A DNA stretch of 47,490 nt from Flavobacteriales bacterium (GCA_027491075.1 JAIXWX010000023.1:1-47490); one strand, 5' to 3'; positions 34,630 to 44,004 are shown, counted from the first letter of the stretch. Program-made: numbers and translations. The notes: generated by a model not told the origin, from the letters alone.

Positions 34630-35128
34630 TCAGATTTATATCAAACAAGCGACTAAAGAAGATATACCGAATATTCATTCGGTGATTTACAATGTCTGGC
34701 CTCAAACATACGCATCTACAATTTCTCAAGACCAAATTGATTTCATGCTTGACATGATGTATTCAGAATCATCCTTGATACAACAGATCGAGATTGAAAA
34801 ATGTATTTTTCTTATAGCATTTCTAGAGGGGAAACCCGTCGGGATTTCTTCCATATCCTCCGTCGAACCCGAAAAATTCAAACTTAACAAACTCTACGTC
34901 GACTTGGCTTTTCAAGGGTACGGTATTGGAAAATTATTACTTCACGAAAGCATACAAAGAGCGATCACCGCAAAGGCGAAAGCCATGACCCTGAACGTAA
35001 ATCGCTTCAATAAAGCGAAAGCGTTCTATGAAAGCCAGGGTTTTGAGATTATTGATGAAGTTGATGTATCCATAGGAAATGGGTTTTACATGAACGACTT
35101 CATCATGGAAAAAAAACTAATTGGTTAG
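34622..35128 (+). CDS. GNAT family N-acetyltransferase
   Basis: A 168-residue protein from the ATG at 34622. The open frame could begin at 34601, but that start lies deep inside miaE and adds only a basic tag. GNAT features: N-terminal IKQATKEDIPNIHSVIYNVW, strands 4-5 KLNKLYVDLAFQGYGIGKLLL (motif A, acetyl-CoA P-loop Q-G-Y-G-I-G), and C-terminal NVNRFNKAKAFYESQGFEI (motif B). The acceptor is unknown. Its 3' end overlaps the histidine-kinase gene on the other strand by 12 bp. Palindrome sites 5 and 6 flank it. Confidence 0.9.
   Translation: MANQIYIKQATKEDIPNIHSVIYNVWPQTYASTISQDQIDFMLDMMYSESSLIQQIEIEKCIFLIAFLEGKPVGISSISSVEPEKFKLNKLYVDLAFQGYGIGKLLLHESIQRAITAKAKAMTLNVNRFNKAKAFYESQGFEIIDEVDVSIGNGFYMNDFIMEKKLIG
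34666..34683. repeat. 18-bp palindrome, site 5 (intragenic, perfect arms)
   Basis: The sequence is ACCGAATATTCATTCGGT: perfect 7-bp arms. It lies 44 nt into the GNAT gene at the codons for P-N-I-H-S-V. Confidence 0.75.
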
Positions 35129-36607
35129 TTCTATTCTAAAGGTGGTACCTTTACCTGGCTCGCTCGACCGAATGTATATTCGGCCCTTATGATAATTCTC
35201 GATAATCCTTTTCACCAAAGACAATCCGAGTCCCCAGCCTCTTTTCTTGGTGGTATATCCTGGCTGAAAAACGGTATTCCATTTGCTTTTTGCAATCCCT
35301 TTGCCAGAGTCAATTAACTCAACACAAGGTGTATCATTCTCTGCAAAAATTCGTGCCTGTATGCTTCCTTCACCGTCCATGGCATCTACTGCATTCTTCA
35401 CAAGATTTTCCAATACCCATCCGAAAAGTGATGCATTGATGAACGCACGCAAGTGGGGCGTTTCATTGGTAATTCTAAACTGTACCCTCGAACTCACTCG
35501 CGGCATGAGATAGCCAAGTGCTTTAGTAACCACTTCTTCTACATCCAAATCCAATAACTCTGGTACAGATCCGATTTTCGAAAAACGATCCGTTATGGTG
35601 TTGAGTCGCTCAATATCCTTGTTGAGTTCAATCATGGTAGCACTATCCACTCCTTGCGCCTCCAACAAGGAAGACCAAGCCATAAGGGAGGAAAGAGGTG
35701 TCCCAAGTTGATGCGCAGTTTCCTTGGCCATTCCAACCCAAACCTGATTCTGTTCTGCTTTTCTAAACGTAGAAAAAATAAGATAGCTGATCAACAAAAA
35801 GACCCCTATCAAAATAAGTTGAAATACAGGAAATAACTGAAGTTGTTTCAACACTTGCGAGTCTTCATAAAATATAAACTGTTCACCTTGGCCAGGGAGT
35901 TTAACTCGAATTGGTGTATTCTCCTTCTTCATGTCGGCCAGTCTTTGGGCAATCGATATATCGACACTGGTAGTATCAATATTGCCCACTCGAATCACTT
36001 GCAATTGGGTGCTATCGGTTACAATTACCGGTACAGAAGCACTATTGATTACAGTTTCTGAAATAAATGAATTGATTAGATCATCCATGGTGTGTTGAAG
36101 CTCCATGAAAATATAACTATCATTGTAATAGACTTTAACCCCTACCTCTTGAAATCGAATTGGCTCATACTTCGCTCGCATTACTCGATACAATGAGTCC
36201 ACAAATGACCTTTCACTTTCTCTGCCCTCAGGAAGATTGGCACTATTACTTAATTCTCCTTTCTCATCGTAAATCAAAATGGGTATGGTGGTATTGCTCC
36301 AAATAAAGTCCGTTACAAAAGTGAGGTCATTTTGATCGTTCGGGTCGCTCAATATTTGATACGCCTTTGCAAGGAGGTTCGCCTTCTTTCGCTCCTCATC
36401 CCGTAGATTCTCAAATAGGTTTTCCGTGAATTCCACTAGCTCGGCTCTGCGTTCGATAGCAGCGCTCCAAAGCCTTACCTTCTCTCTTTCTTCTTCGCGT
36501 ATTTTTCCAGCAATGTGGTTACTGTACCAAAGTGTAATGCCCACGATGATCATGGCCACCACGAATAAAAAAAGTTTCCACCGCTGTTTGTTGCTATACA
36601 AGTTCAC
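35117..36607 (-). CDS. Sensor histidine kinase, membrane-bound
   Basis: A 496-residue protein that starts with GTG at 36607. Two transmembrane helices (about 10-29 and 258-280) flank a periplasmic sensor (about 30-257) with no recognised domain. The catalytic core holds the H-box AKETAHQLGTPLSSL with His299, the N-box LENLVKNAVDAM (400-410), the G1 box DSGKG (433-437) and the G2 box GWGLGLSLV (457-465). The H-box reads HQLGTPL, the HisKA type. No response regulator is adjacent. It follows kefC after 22 bp, on the same strand as kefF-kefC, so it is probably transcribed with the antiporter and may sense the same stress. Confidence 0.92.
   Translation of the reverse strand: MNLYSNKQRWKLFLFVVAMIIVGITLWYSNHIAGKIREEEREKVRLWSAAIERRAELVEFTENLFENLRDEERKKANLLAKAYQILSDPNDQNDLTFVTDFIWSNTTIPILIYDEKGELSNSANLPEGRESERSFVDSLYRVMRAKYEPIRFQEVGVKVYYNDSYIFMELQHTMDDLINSFISETVINSASVPVIVTDSTQLQVIRVGNIDTTSVDISIAQRLADMKKENTPIRVKLPGQGEQFIFYEDSQVLKQLQLFPVFQLILIGVFLLISYLIFSTFRKAEQNQVWVGMAKETAHQLGTPLSSLMAWSSLLEAQGVDSATMIELNKDIERLNTITDRFSKIGSVPELLDLDVEEVVTKALGYLMPRVSSRVQFRITNETPHLRAFINASLFGWVLENLVKNAVDAMDGEGSIQARIFAENDTPCVELIDSGKGIAKSKWNTVFQPGYTTKKRGWGLGLSLVKRIIENYHKGRIYIRSSEPGKGTTFRIELTN
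35167..35184. repeat. 18-bp palindrome, site 6 (intragenic)
   Basis: The sequence is ACCGAATGTATATTCGGC, one arm mismatch at the last base. It lies in the 3' part of the histidine-kinase gene (codons G-R-I-Y-I-R), 501 bp from site 5. Confidence 0.65.
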
Positions 36608-36629
36608 AGAGCGAAGATAATGAAAACAG

Positions 36630-38495
36630 CTATTTGACCTCGTTTGCCTTGCGTGCAGCGTCCCTCATTTCTTCACTATCCCATGCGTTATCTTCAGAAT
36701 TATTAATGAATCGTACATCCTCAGACAAAAGTCTTTCTTGAAGTTCTATTTCTTCTCTTGCACTAATGATGTACTGATCACCACTTCCATAATGATGCAC
36801 CAATCGCTGCATTGCTTGTTCGTCATACTTAATAAACTCTTGTGCCTTTCGCGTGGCAGTGTAATTTCTCATACCCAGTTCATGCAAAACATCCACGCCC
36901 ATAAATACAGAGCTATGAAGGCTTTCTCTATACGTTCTTTCCTGTCCATTCTTCATCAGCTCATAGCTATGAAACCGGTGCTTTGTTCGAATGAAAAGTT
37001 TTAAATGTGGTAAATGTTTGCTCGCCAGCTCTGCTAGCAGGATACTTTTCTCTTCAGAATCGAGAGCGCAAATGAGCAATTTCGCATCGTGAGCTCCCGC
37101 GGCAATAAGCAGTTCGTGTTTCGTTGCATCGCCAAAGTAAACTTTGAATCCCATTTTCCGAAGAAATCCCACCCTTTCACTGTCATAATCTAAGATCGTG
37201 GCGGGCACCCCATTGGCTCTTAAAAATCGACCTATAGTGCTCCCATAATGGCCAAATCCAGCAATTATAACTTTGTTCTTTTCCTCGATTGTATCGGCGG
37301 GAACTTCTGGTGCCTGGTCTACACCTATTACTTTTGGGGCAATAAATTTCTCATTAACAAAAATCATAATTGGAGAAATAGCCATGGTGATGGTGGTAAC
37401 CGCAATGCAGATTTCCGATTGATATGCATCCATAATTCCCAACTGAGAAGATCCACTCAATAAAATAAACGCAAACTCTCCAACTTGAGAGAGCATTACA
37501 GCAAAAACCGAAACTTGCACAAAACTCAACTTGAATCTATAGCCCAATAATAGTAGCACCGCGGATTTTATAAAAATGACTAGCGCTACAATGGTTGAGA
37601 TCATTAAAAGATTTTCTGCTATTAAGTTAAAGTTTATGGTACTCCCAACGGCGGTAAAAAAAAGCCCTAGCAATAAGCCTTTAAAAGGTTCCACATCGCT
37701 TTCTAGTTCATGCCGAAACTCGCTGTTGGCTAGCAAGACTCCAGCAACAAAAGCTCCCAATGCAGCGCTAATTCCCGCGAGGTACATGAGATATGCCACA
37801 CCAACCACAATAAATAGTGCGGCCGCAGTGAATAACTCCGGCATTCGTGTTTTAGCAATTAATCTCAGAAAAGGATTTACCGCAAAGCGACCGGCTACGA
37901 TGAGAACACCCAATGCTCCCAAAGAGAAAAGAACCGACCACACAGAACTTGATTCCGCTTCGCCTGACGATGCAGCTGGCGCCAACAGTGGCATGATCGC
38001 TAGAACTGGAATTACTGCAATATCTTGAAGCAGCAATACCGCGAACGATGCCTTTCCAGCTGGTGAGTCCGAAAGTCCTTTTTCCTTTAGAGTTTGCAAA
38101 ACAATCGCAGTACTAGAAAGAGCAAAAGAAATTGCGACAATGAGAGAAGCCTGAATTGAAAATCGAAACAATAGATAAAAAATTGGGAAGATCAATAAAG
38201 TGGTAAAAAGCACTTGAGCACCGCCCAATCCCATAATGAGTTTACGCATTCTCCAAAAGCTTTGGGGGTTGAGTTCAAGTCCAATCAAAAAGAGCATCAT
38301 CACCACGCCAAATTCTGAGGCATGCATAATATCCTCACCTTCTTCTCCAATGAATCCCAGAATAGAAGGACCAATCACTACTCCTGCGATAAGGTACCCC
38401 AAAACACTTCCGAGTCCCAACCTCTTGGCCAATGGCACTGCGATGAGCGCAGCGACAAGAAAAACAATGGCCATTTGTAAGAATGTTGCACTCAT
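36630..38495 (-). CDS. CPA2 monovalent cation:proton antiporter, KefB/KefC-like
   Basis: A 621-residue protein: about 12 transmembrane helices in the first 395 residues (with VIGPSILGF, LIGLELNP, SSTAIVLQTLKEKG, LLLQDIAVIPVLAI and the family's LASREF-like segment) and a cytoplasmic TrkA-N domain about 408-530 (IIAGFGHYGSTIGRFLRANG, a GxGxxG dinucleotide site). Family members export K+ in exchange for H+; in E. coli KefB/C activity is controlled by glutathione adducts. It overlaps the upstream KefF-like gene by 4 nt. Whether it is glutathione-gated cannot be read here. Confidence 0.93.
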   Translation of the reverse strand: MSATFLQMAIVFLVAALIAVPLAKRLGLGSVLGYLIAGVVIGPSILGFIGEEGEDIMHASEFGVVMMLFLIGLELNPQSFWRMRKLIMGLGGAQVLFTTLLIFPIFYLLFRFSIQASLIVAISFALSSTAIVLQTLKEKGLSDSPAGKASFAVLLLQDIAVIPVLAIMPLLAPAASSGEAESSSVWSVLFSLGALGVLIVAGRFAVNPFLRLIAKTRMPELFTAAALFIVVGVAYLMYLAGISAALGAFVAGVLLANSEFRHELESDVEPFKGLLLGLFFTAVGSTINFNLIAENLLMISTIVALVIFIKSAVLLLLGYRFKLSFVQVSVFAVMLSQVGEFAFILLSGSSQLGIMDAYQSEICIAVTTITMAISPIMIFVNEKFIAPKVIGVDQAPEVPADTIEEKNKVIIAGFGHYGSTIGRFLRANGVPATILDYDSERVGFLRKMGFKVYFGDATKHELLIAAGAHDAKLLICALDSEEKSILLAELASKHLPHLKLFIRTKHRFHSYELMKNGQERTYRESLHSSVFMGVDVLHELGMRNYTATRKAQEFIKYDEQAMQRLVHHYGSGDQYIISAREEIELQERLLSEDVRFINNSEDNAWDSEEMRDAARKANEVK

Positions 38496-39094
38496 AACTC
38501 CGCTTTTTCGTATTGATGAATATTGAGATAAGAACGTTGGAGCAATGCTTCATGATGTTGTTTCCCTTCACTTAGTTCCTTTAGTAATCGCGCATACTCC
38601 TCACCAAAACTGCTGCAGTACTTGGCGTCCGCAATATTGGATTGATGAACAACAAATGGAGGCAAGTAAATCATCTTGCACAGCAAAGCCGTTTGCTCAA
38701 AGGGGCGAAGAAACTCATTAATCGTAAACCTATTTCTACCATTGTGTTGGTAGACCTCTTTGCTTCCCCCTGCAGAAACGGCATTAAAGATGAGTTTGTC
38801 TTTCAAGGCTTCGCCACCCTTTCCATAGGCCCAGCCATACTGTAATACAAGATCGATCCACTGTTTCATCAAAGGAGGGCACGAATACCAGTAAATCGGA
38901 TGATGCCAAATTATAACGTCGTGTTGAAGCAAGAGTTCTTTCTCCGCAGAAATATCAATATCGAAGTCGGGATATAATTCATACAAATCCCGGATTGTCA
39001 CAAAGTCAAGGGCTTTGACAGATTGAATCATCTGAAAGTTCACTTGAGAGTCCTCCAGACGCGGGTGTGCCAGCAATAGTAAGATACGTTTCAT
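38492..39094 (-). CDS. KefF/MdaB-type NAD(P)H-dependent oxidoreductase
   Basis: A 200-residue flavodoxin-like protein: KRILLLLAHPRLEDSQVN (3-20, FMN phosphate loop), IIWHHPIYWYSCPPLMKQWIDLV (about 80-102) and YGKGGEALKDKLIFNAVSAGGS. This is the layout of KefF/KefG, ancillary subunits that bind KefC/KefB and have quinone-reductase activity. The 4-nt overlap with the antiporter and the family pairing make an accessory role likely. It is divergent from the VWA gene, with a short spacer of about 100 bp. Confidence 0.88.
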   Translation of the reverse strand: MKRILLLLAHPRLEDSQVNFQMIQSVKALDFVTIRDLYELYPDFDIDISAEKELLLQHDVIIWHHPIYWYSCPPLMKQWIDLVLQYGWAYGKGGEALKDKLIFNAVSAGGSKEVYQHNGRNRFTINEFLRPFEQTALLCKMIYLPPFVVHQSNIADAKYCSSFGEEYARLLKELSEGKQHHEALLQRSYLNIHQYEKAEL

Positions 39095-39194
39095 TCGAAG
39101 CGAAGATATTTCATTGAATCCACAAAATTCAGATTCTCGAACAAATAACTTGTGGTTTGGTTTCTATATCTTAGACCCTAACCGGGCCTCAAAA

Positions 39195-40298
39195 ATGATT
39201 GGATTTCGCTTTACAGAATGGATTCCCGAAGCCGATAAAAGAAAACCCTTTGATCGGCTTAAGCCGCTTTTTATAGAATTATTAAACTACACCAGTGGAG
39301 ATGCTAAGGATGCATTAGACTGGATGGAGGAAATTGATAAGCAACAACCGCTTTTTTCTGATGATTACACTCGTGATGATTTCGAGCAAGAGTTGAAGAG
39401 AAATGGATATTTAAGAGAAGAATATAAAGACGGTAAAAATAGTTTGGGTCTGACCGCCAGGTCTGAGCAAGCAATAAGGCAGCGTGCGCTAGAACAGTTA
39501 TTTGGAAAGATGAAAAAGGCTTCTGGCGGAAAGCACAGAACGCGTCAACAAGGTGGAGGAGAAGAAAGTACAGAAATTACTAGGCCCTTTGTTTTTGGGG
39601 ACAAGCCCGAGCAGATTCGCATGAGCGAATCTTTACGCAATGCTCAAATCAATAACGGTACAGAGGAATTTCGTATCACTGAAAATGACTTAGAAGTTTT
39701 TGAAACTGAAAACTTATCCCAAGCATCCACAGTGCTAATGATTGATATTTCTCACAGTATGATTCTGTATGGAGAAGATCGCATCACTCCGGCAAAAAAA
39801 GTGGCAATGGCACTTTCTGAACTGATCATGAAACGGTATCCAAAAGATTCATTGGATATAGTGGTTTTTGGAGATGATGCATGGCCTGTAAAGGTAAAGG
39901 ATCTCCCTTATCTTCAAGTAGGACCGTACCACACCAATACAGTTGCTGGGCTGGAATTGGCGATGGATATTTTGCGCAGACGCAAAGCAAACAATAAGCA
40001 AATATTCATGATCACTGATGGCAAACCCTCTTGTTTGAAAGAAGGAGGGCGCTATTACAAAAACTCTTTTGGACTTGATCCATATATAGTCGGCAAATGT
40101 CTAAACCTCGCCAGAGTGTGCAGAAAGTCGGGTATTCCAATCACCACTTTTATGCTCACCGACGATCCTTATTTGCAACAATTTGTAGAAGACTTCACAG
40201 AGGCCAATCACGGCAAAGCACTCTTTACTGGATTACAAGGATTAGGAGAAGGTATCTTGATTGATTATGAAAGAAACAGAAAAAGAAGACGCAACTAA
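39195..40298 (+). CDS. VWA domain protein of a MoxR/AAA-VWA pair
   Basis: A 367-residue protein from the ATG at 39195. An upstream in-frame TTG at 39114 would add 27 residues, but the ATG gives the family's usual opening (MIGFRFTEWIP). The N-terminal half (1-170) is charged and helical (RSEQAIRQRALEQLFGKM, KHRTRQQGGG). The VWA domain spans about 178-355, with an intact metal site: DISHSM (Asp184, Ser186, Ser188), the Thr in HTNTVAGLELA and MITDGKPS. VWA proteins of this type work with the AAA protein encoded 2 nt downstream, usually to insert metals or remodel complexes; the client is unknown. Confidence 0.85.
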   Translation: MIGFRFTEWIPEADKRKPFDRLKPLFIELLNYTSGDAKDALDWMEEIDKQQPLFSDDYTRDDFEQELKRNGYLREEYKDGKNSLGLTARSEQAIRQRALEQLFGKMKKASGGKHRTRQQGGGEESTEITRPFVFGDKPEQIRMSESLRNAQINNGTEEFRITENDLEVFETENLSQASTVLMIDISHSMILYGEDRITPAKKVAMALSELIMKRYPKDSLDIVVFGDDAWPVKVKDLPYLQVGPYHTNTVAGLELAMDILRRRKANNKQIFMITDGKPSCLKEGGRYYKNSFGLDPYIVGKCLNLARVCRKSGIPITTFMLTDDPYLQQFVEDFTEANHGKALFTGLQGLGEGILIDYERNRKRRRN

Positions 40299-40300
40299 GT

Positions 40301-41779
40301 ATGAAAAATATTCAAGATATTAAAACCCTTGGCGAGCTCAAAGCTTCAGGGTACAAAAGTAAGAGCATCAAAGCAGAACTCAGAGACAATTTGGTTCGTT
40401 CTTTAAAACAAAAAAGCGATCCGTTTCCGGACATAGTGGGCTATGAAGAAACTGTAATCCCCGATATTCAAAGAGCGCTTTTAAGTGGACATAGTATGAA
40501 CCTTTTGGGATTACGCGGACAGGCAAAAACAAGGATTGCAAGAGGAATTACCCGTTTGCTCGATGAGTACATCCCTGTTGTATCTGGCAGTGAACTCAAC
40601 GATGATCCCTTACAACCCATTAGCCGATATGCGATAGATTTAATCGCCGAACATGGAGACAACACCCCCATTTCATGGATGCACCGCAGCGATAGATATG
40701 TAGAAAAACTAGCAACACCGGATGTCACCGTAGCGGATCTTATTGGCGATGTAGATCCCATCAAGGCAGCGAATTTAAAGCTCAGCTATAGCGATGAGAG
40801 GGCCATTCACTTTGGATTGATACCACGAAGCAATCGGTGCATATTTGTCATCAATGAGCTCCCTGATTTACAACCGCGCATCCAAGTTTCTCTCTTCAAT
40901 ATTCTGCAAGAAAGCGATATTCAAATCAGGGGTTTTCGTTTGCGCCTGGAGCTCGACGTGCAGTTCATTTTTACGGCCAACCCAGAGGACTATACGAATC
41001 GAGGAAGCATTATTACTCCATTAAAAGACAGAATTCAATCTCAAATTCTTACACATTATCCAAAGAGTTTAGAATTGGGGATGGCCATCACCCAGAGAGA
41101 AGCCAAAGTAGAAAAAACAAGACTCAAGCACATCGATATCCCTCATACGATTGCAATGCTCATAGAGATGATTGCATTTGAGGCCCGGGGATCAGAATAT
41201 GTGGATCAAAAAAGCGGTGTTTCCGCCCGTTTGACCATTTCTGCATTGGAGAACTTGGTCAGTTCTGTTGAAAGAAGGATATTGGTCAATGGAGAAAAAA
41301 ATGGAATCGCCCGCATTGGTGACTTACTGGCAGTAGTGCCCTCCATCACGGGTAAAGTGGAATTGGTGTATGAAGGTGAACAAGAAGGCCCGCAGTTCGT
41401 TGCTATGCGCTTGATGGGTCAGGCGTTGCGAAAATTGTTCCCTCAAATTTTTCCAAACCCCGAAACCTTTAAAAGAAAAAAACAAACTTCTCCCTATGAT
41501 GAAGTGATTACTTGGTTTACCGGCAATGAACTCGAACTTCATCGCGACGCCCCAGAATCAGAATACAGAGAGGCCCTCTTTTCCGTTCCGGGTCTCTACA
41601 GTGTTGTGAAGAAATATTGTCCTGATTTACCTCAAGAATATGAGTTGCTAATGATGGAATTGGTTCTTCATGGACTGAGTGAGTTTAGCCTCATTGGTAA
41701 AAATGTAATGAATTCATCCATAGAGTTCTCCGACGTAATGAATAGCCTTTTTGAGGACGATGAAGACGAAAGAGCCTAA
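40301..41779 (+). CDS. AAA ATPase of the magnesium-chelatase/MoxR type, partner of the VWA protein
   Basis: A 492-residue protein. The AAA core spans about 40-270: Walker A GLRGQAKT (70-77, with Ala where the canonical motif has Gly), Walker B IFVINEL (181-187, with Asn-Glu instead of Asp-Glu), and sensor 1 FIFTANPEDY (about 222-232). ChlI-like inserts (DLIGDVDPIKA, LIPRSNRC, QPRIQVSLFNILQE) are clear. A helical C-terminal part (about 290-480) follows. Genes of this family are often annotated magnesium chelatase, but no tetrapyrrole gene is present here. Remodelling of a protein complex with the VWA partner is more likely. It starts 2 nt after the VWA stop. Confidence 0.85.
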   Translation: MKNIQDIKTLGELKASGYKSKSIKAELRDNLVRSLKQKSDPFPDIVGYEETVIPDIQRALLSGHSMNLLGLRGQAKTRIARGITRLLDEYIPVVSGSELNDDPLQPISRYAIDLIAEHGDNTPISWMHRSDRYVEKLATPDVTVADLIGDVDPIKAANLKLSYSDERAIHFGLIPRSNRCIFVINELPDLQPRIQVSLFNILQESDIQIRGFRLRLELDVQFIFTANPEDYTNRGSIITPLKDRIQSQILTHYPKSLELGMAITQREAKVEKTRLKHIDIPHTIAMLIEMIAFEARGSEYVDQKSGVSARLTISALENLVSSVERRILVNGEKNGIARIGDLLAVVPSITGKVELVYEGEQEGPQFVAMRLMGQALRKLFPQIFPNPETFKRKKQTSPYDEVITWFTGNELELHRDAPESEYREALFSVPGLYSVVKKYCPDLPQEYELLMMELVLHGLSEFSLIGKNVMNSSIEFSDVMNSLFEDDEDERA

Positions 41780-41849
41780 TCTATGGAAACCAATAGGAAT
41801 CCATTGAGTGGGGTATTTTATATCTAATTAGTAATGTAGCATCAATCAA

Positions 41850-41866
41850 GCGCTTTAAATTAGCGC
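41850..41866. promoter_or_regulatory. Inverted repeat GCGCT-N7-AGCGC upstream of the M43 protease
   Basis: GCGCT (41850-41854) and AGCGC (41862-41866) flank TTAAATT. The repeat ends 5 bp before the promoter element of the metalloprotease gene, an operator-like position. No regulator is identifiable. Confidence 0.35.
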
Positions 41867-41871
41867 CTCTC

Positions 41872-41879
41872 TATTTTTG
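41872..41879 (+). promoter_or_regulatory. TATTTTTG element 4 nt before the M43 protease ATG
   Basis: An exact TAnnTTTG match separated by 4 nt from the ATG at 41884. The spacer from the AAA gene (41780-41883) holds only this and the inverted repeat before it. Confidence 0.55.
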
Positions 41880-41883
41880 GATT

Positions 41884-43989
41884 ATGAAAAGAATGCTTGC
41901 GGTAACTTTCGCCCTTTGTCTGGGTGGTTTACAAATGAACGCTCAAACAGTGGATGGAGTAAAGTATTGCGGCCAAGTAGGCCGTACTGCTAAATTCTTT
42001 GAACAACACCCACACTGTGTCAACGAGTCGCGCATAGCACAAGATCAATTGGAAGCGGAATATGCCGAAAGCATGGCAAATCGCGGGGGAGACATGATCA
42101 TCTATACCATTCCTGTTGTTTTTCATATCATTCACAACAATGGAGAAGAAAACATCAGTGATGAACAAATTTTCGACGCTTTAAACATTCTCAATAGAGA
42201 CTTTAGAAAACTCAATCCAGACACTGCTTCAGTTGTAGAGGCATTCGAAGACATCATCGCCGATGTAGGGATAGAATTCCGATTGGCGAGCAAGGATCCA
42301 TTCGGCAATTGCCACCCAGGAATCAATCGGGTGCAAAGCGAGTTGACCACAGAAGGTGGTAGTGAGATGAAAGCTTTGAGCGTATGGCCCCGAGATTCAT
42401 ACATGAATATTTGGGTATGTGCCGACGCCGGAGAAGGAGCGGCAGGCTATACATTTTTGCCCGCCACAGTAAATGGAGGTTGGGGTCAACTCAACGACGG
42501 GATCGTATTGCGTCACGACTACACGGGTTCCATAGGCACCAGTAGTCCTTTCCGCAGCCGCACACTCACACACGAAGTTGGTCACTGGATCAACCTTTTT
42601 CATACTTGGGGTCCTGGTAACTCTCCAAACGAACCAGAAAACTGCGACATCGACGACCTGGTTGAAGACACTCCAAACACCATCGGATTCCTCTCATGCA
42701 ACTTGTCTGGAGCTTCTTGCGGAAACGAAATTGATAACGTGCAAAACTACATGGAGTATAGCTATTGCTCACGCATGTTCACAATTGGTCAAGCCTTGCG
42801 TATGAGAGCTGCACTGACTAGTCCAATAGCAGAACGCAATGAGCTCATTACTGAATCCAACCTTATAGAAACGGGAGTAATCAATCCAGAACTTTGTTCT
42901 GCGTCGTTTGATATTGATATGAACTCTGGTTGTGTTGGTCAAGAAATGCAATTCTTTGATGTATCCTATCACGGCGTAACAGAATGGACTTGGAACTTCG
43001 GAGACGGCACTGTGATTACAGGATCCGATCCGTTAATCTATAAAAATCCTGTTCATGTATATGACACCCCCGGAGTTTATACCGTTTCACTTACCGTGGG
43101 AAATGGAACCGAAACCTTATCAGCAACGATCAACAATGCACTCACCATATTTGAAGAAGGTCTTCTAGAAAGTCCATTGGAAGAGGGATTCGAAGCTACA
43201 TTCCCAGATAACAAGTGGATTATTTACAATGTAAACGGTGGTCAAACTTTTGAAATCACACCCAGCGCTCAATTCTCTGGCGACAAGTCTTTGCGCTTGA
43301 GAAACTTCAGCAATCAGGTTGCTGGAAGTGTGGATTATTTTCTTTCAGCTTCCTATGACATGAGTGCAATGGATACCGTTTGGCTTAGCTACAAATGGGC
43401 CTATGCAAGTAAGGCAACAGAGCAAACCAATGATCGCTTGCGCATTCAAGTGAGTGGTGATTGTGGAACCACATGGAGTACCCGTCGCACCCGAACTGGA
43501 GAGGCAACACTTGCAACAGCTGATCCAATGAATAATCAATTCACTCCTACTTCCACAGCCCAATGGAATGGAGAAACCATCATTATTGCGGATTCTATTT
43601 GGATGACCGATGGCTTTCGTATTCGATTCGAGTTCACCGGTCAAGGTGGAAATAACTTCTTTATAGACGATATTAATTTGACATCTAGTGACACAGTCAC
43701 GCAAGTTATTTCAGGAGTTTCCGAAGTGAGTCCGTTGTTCCTGTATTCCGTTTATCCCAATCCTGCTTCAGAAAACGCAACGCTTCACTATGTAAGTACT
43801 CAAACCGAAAGCATAACAGTGAAGCTTTACAATGCACTCGGACAAATGGTCGGAGTCATTTACGATGGTCAGATTGGATCCGGTGAATATTACTGGAACA
43901 TTCCTCGTCCCGCTGCAGGAATCTATACGGTAGTGTTTGAAAAGCCCGGTTATAGGGCAACAGAGAAGGTCATGTTTTCTCCAAGATAA
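41884..43989 (+). CDS. Secreted M43 (cytophagalysin-type) metalloprotease with PKD and T9SS sorting domains
   Basis: A 701-residue protein. Signal peptide 1-21. M43 catalytic domain about 70-330: zinc motif HEVGHWINLFH (His230, Glu231, His234, His240) and Met-turn region VQNYMEYSYCSRMF, with paired Cys. A PKD domain spans about 345-425 (EWTWNFGDGTVITGSDP, PGVYTVSLTV). A lectin-like beta-sandwich at about 435-610 contains LRLRNFSNQVAGSVDYF and IRFEFTGQGGNNFFIDDI. The T9SS type A sorting domain lies at the end (FLYSVYPNPASENATLHYV ... AGIYTVVFEKPG). Cytophagalysins digest extracellular proteins. It has its own promoter-like element and is monocistronic with no terminator that I can see. Confidence 0.93.
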   Translation: MKRMLAVTFALCLGGLQMNAQTVDGVKYCGQVGRTAKFFEQHPHCVNESRIAQDQLEAEYAESMANRGGDMIIYTIPVVFHIIHNNGEENISDEQIFDALNILNRDFRKLNPDTASVVEAFEDIIADVGIEFRLASKDPFGNCHPGINRVQSELTTEGGSEMKALSVWPRDSYMNIWVCADAGEGAAGYTFLPATVNGGWGQLNDGIVLRHDYTGSIGTSSPFRSRTLTHEVGHWINLFHTWGPGNSPNEPENCDIDDLVEDTPNTIGFLSCNLSGASCGNEIDNVQNYMEYSYCSRMFTIGQALRMRAALTSPIAERNELITESNLIETGVINPELCSASFDIDMNSGCVGQEMQFFDVSYHGVTEWTWNFGDGTVITGSDPLIYKNPVHVYDTPGVYTVSLTVGNGTETLSATINNALTIFEEGLLESPLEEGFEATFPDNKWIIYNVNGGQTFEITPSAQFSGDKSLRLRNFSNQVAGSVDYFLSASYDMSAMDTVWLSYKWAYASKATEQTNDRLRIQVSGDCGTTWSTRRTRTGEATLATADPMNNQFTPTSTAQWNGETIIIADSIWMTDGFRIRFEFTGQGGNNFFIDDINLTSSDTVTQVISGVSEVSPLFLYSVYPNPASENATLHYVSTQTESITVKLYNALGQMVGVIYDGQIGSGEYYWNIPRPAAGIYTVVFEKPGYRATEKVMFSPR

Positions 43990-44004
43990 GGGGGCTGTAT
44001 CTTC

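Noticed and set aside
43984-44004. AAGATA...TATCTT as a terminator after the M43 protease
   Set aside because: The 6-bp AT-rich stem overlaps the stop codon and has no T-tract.
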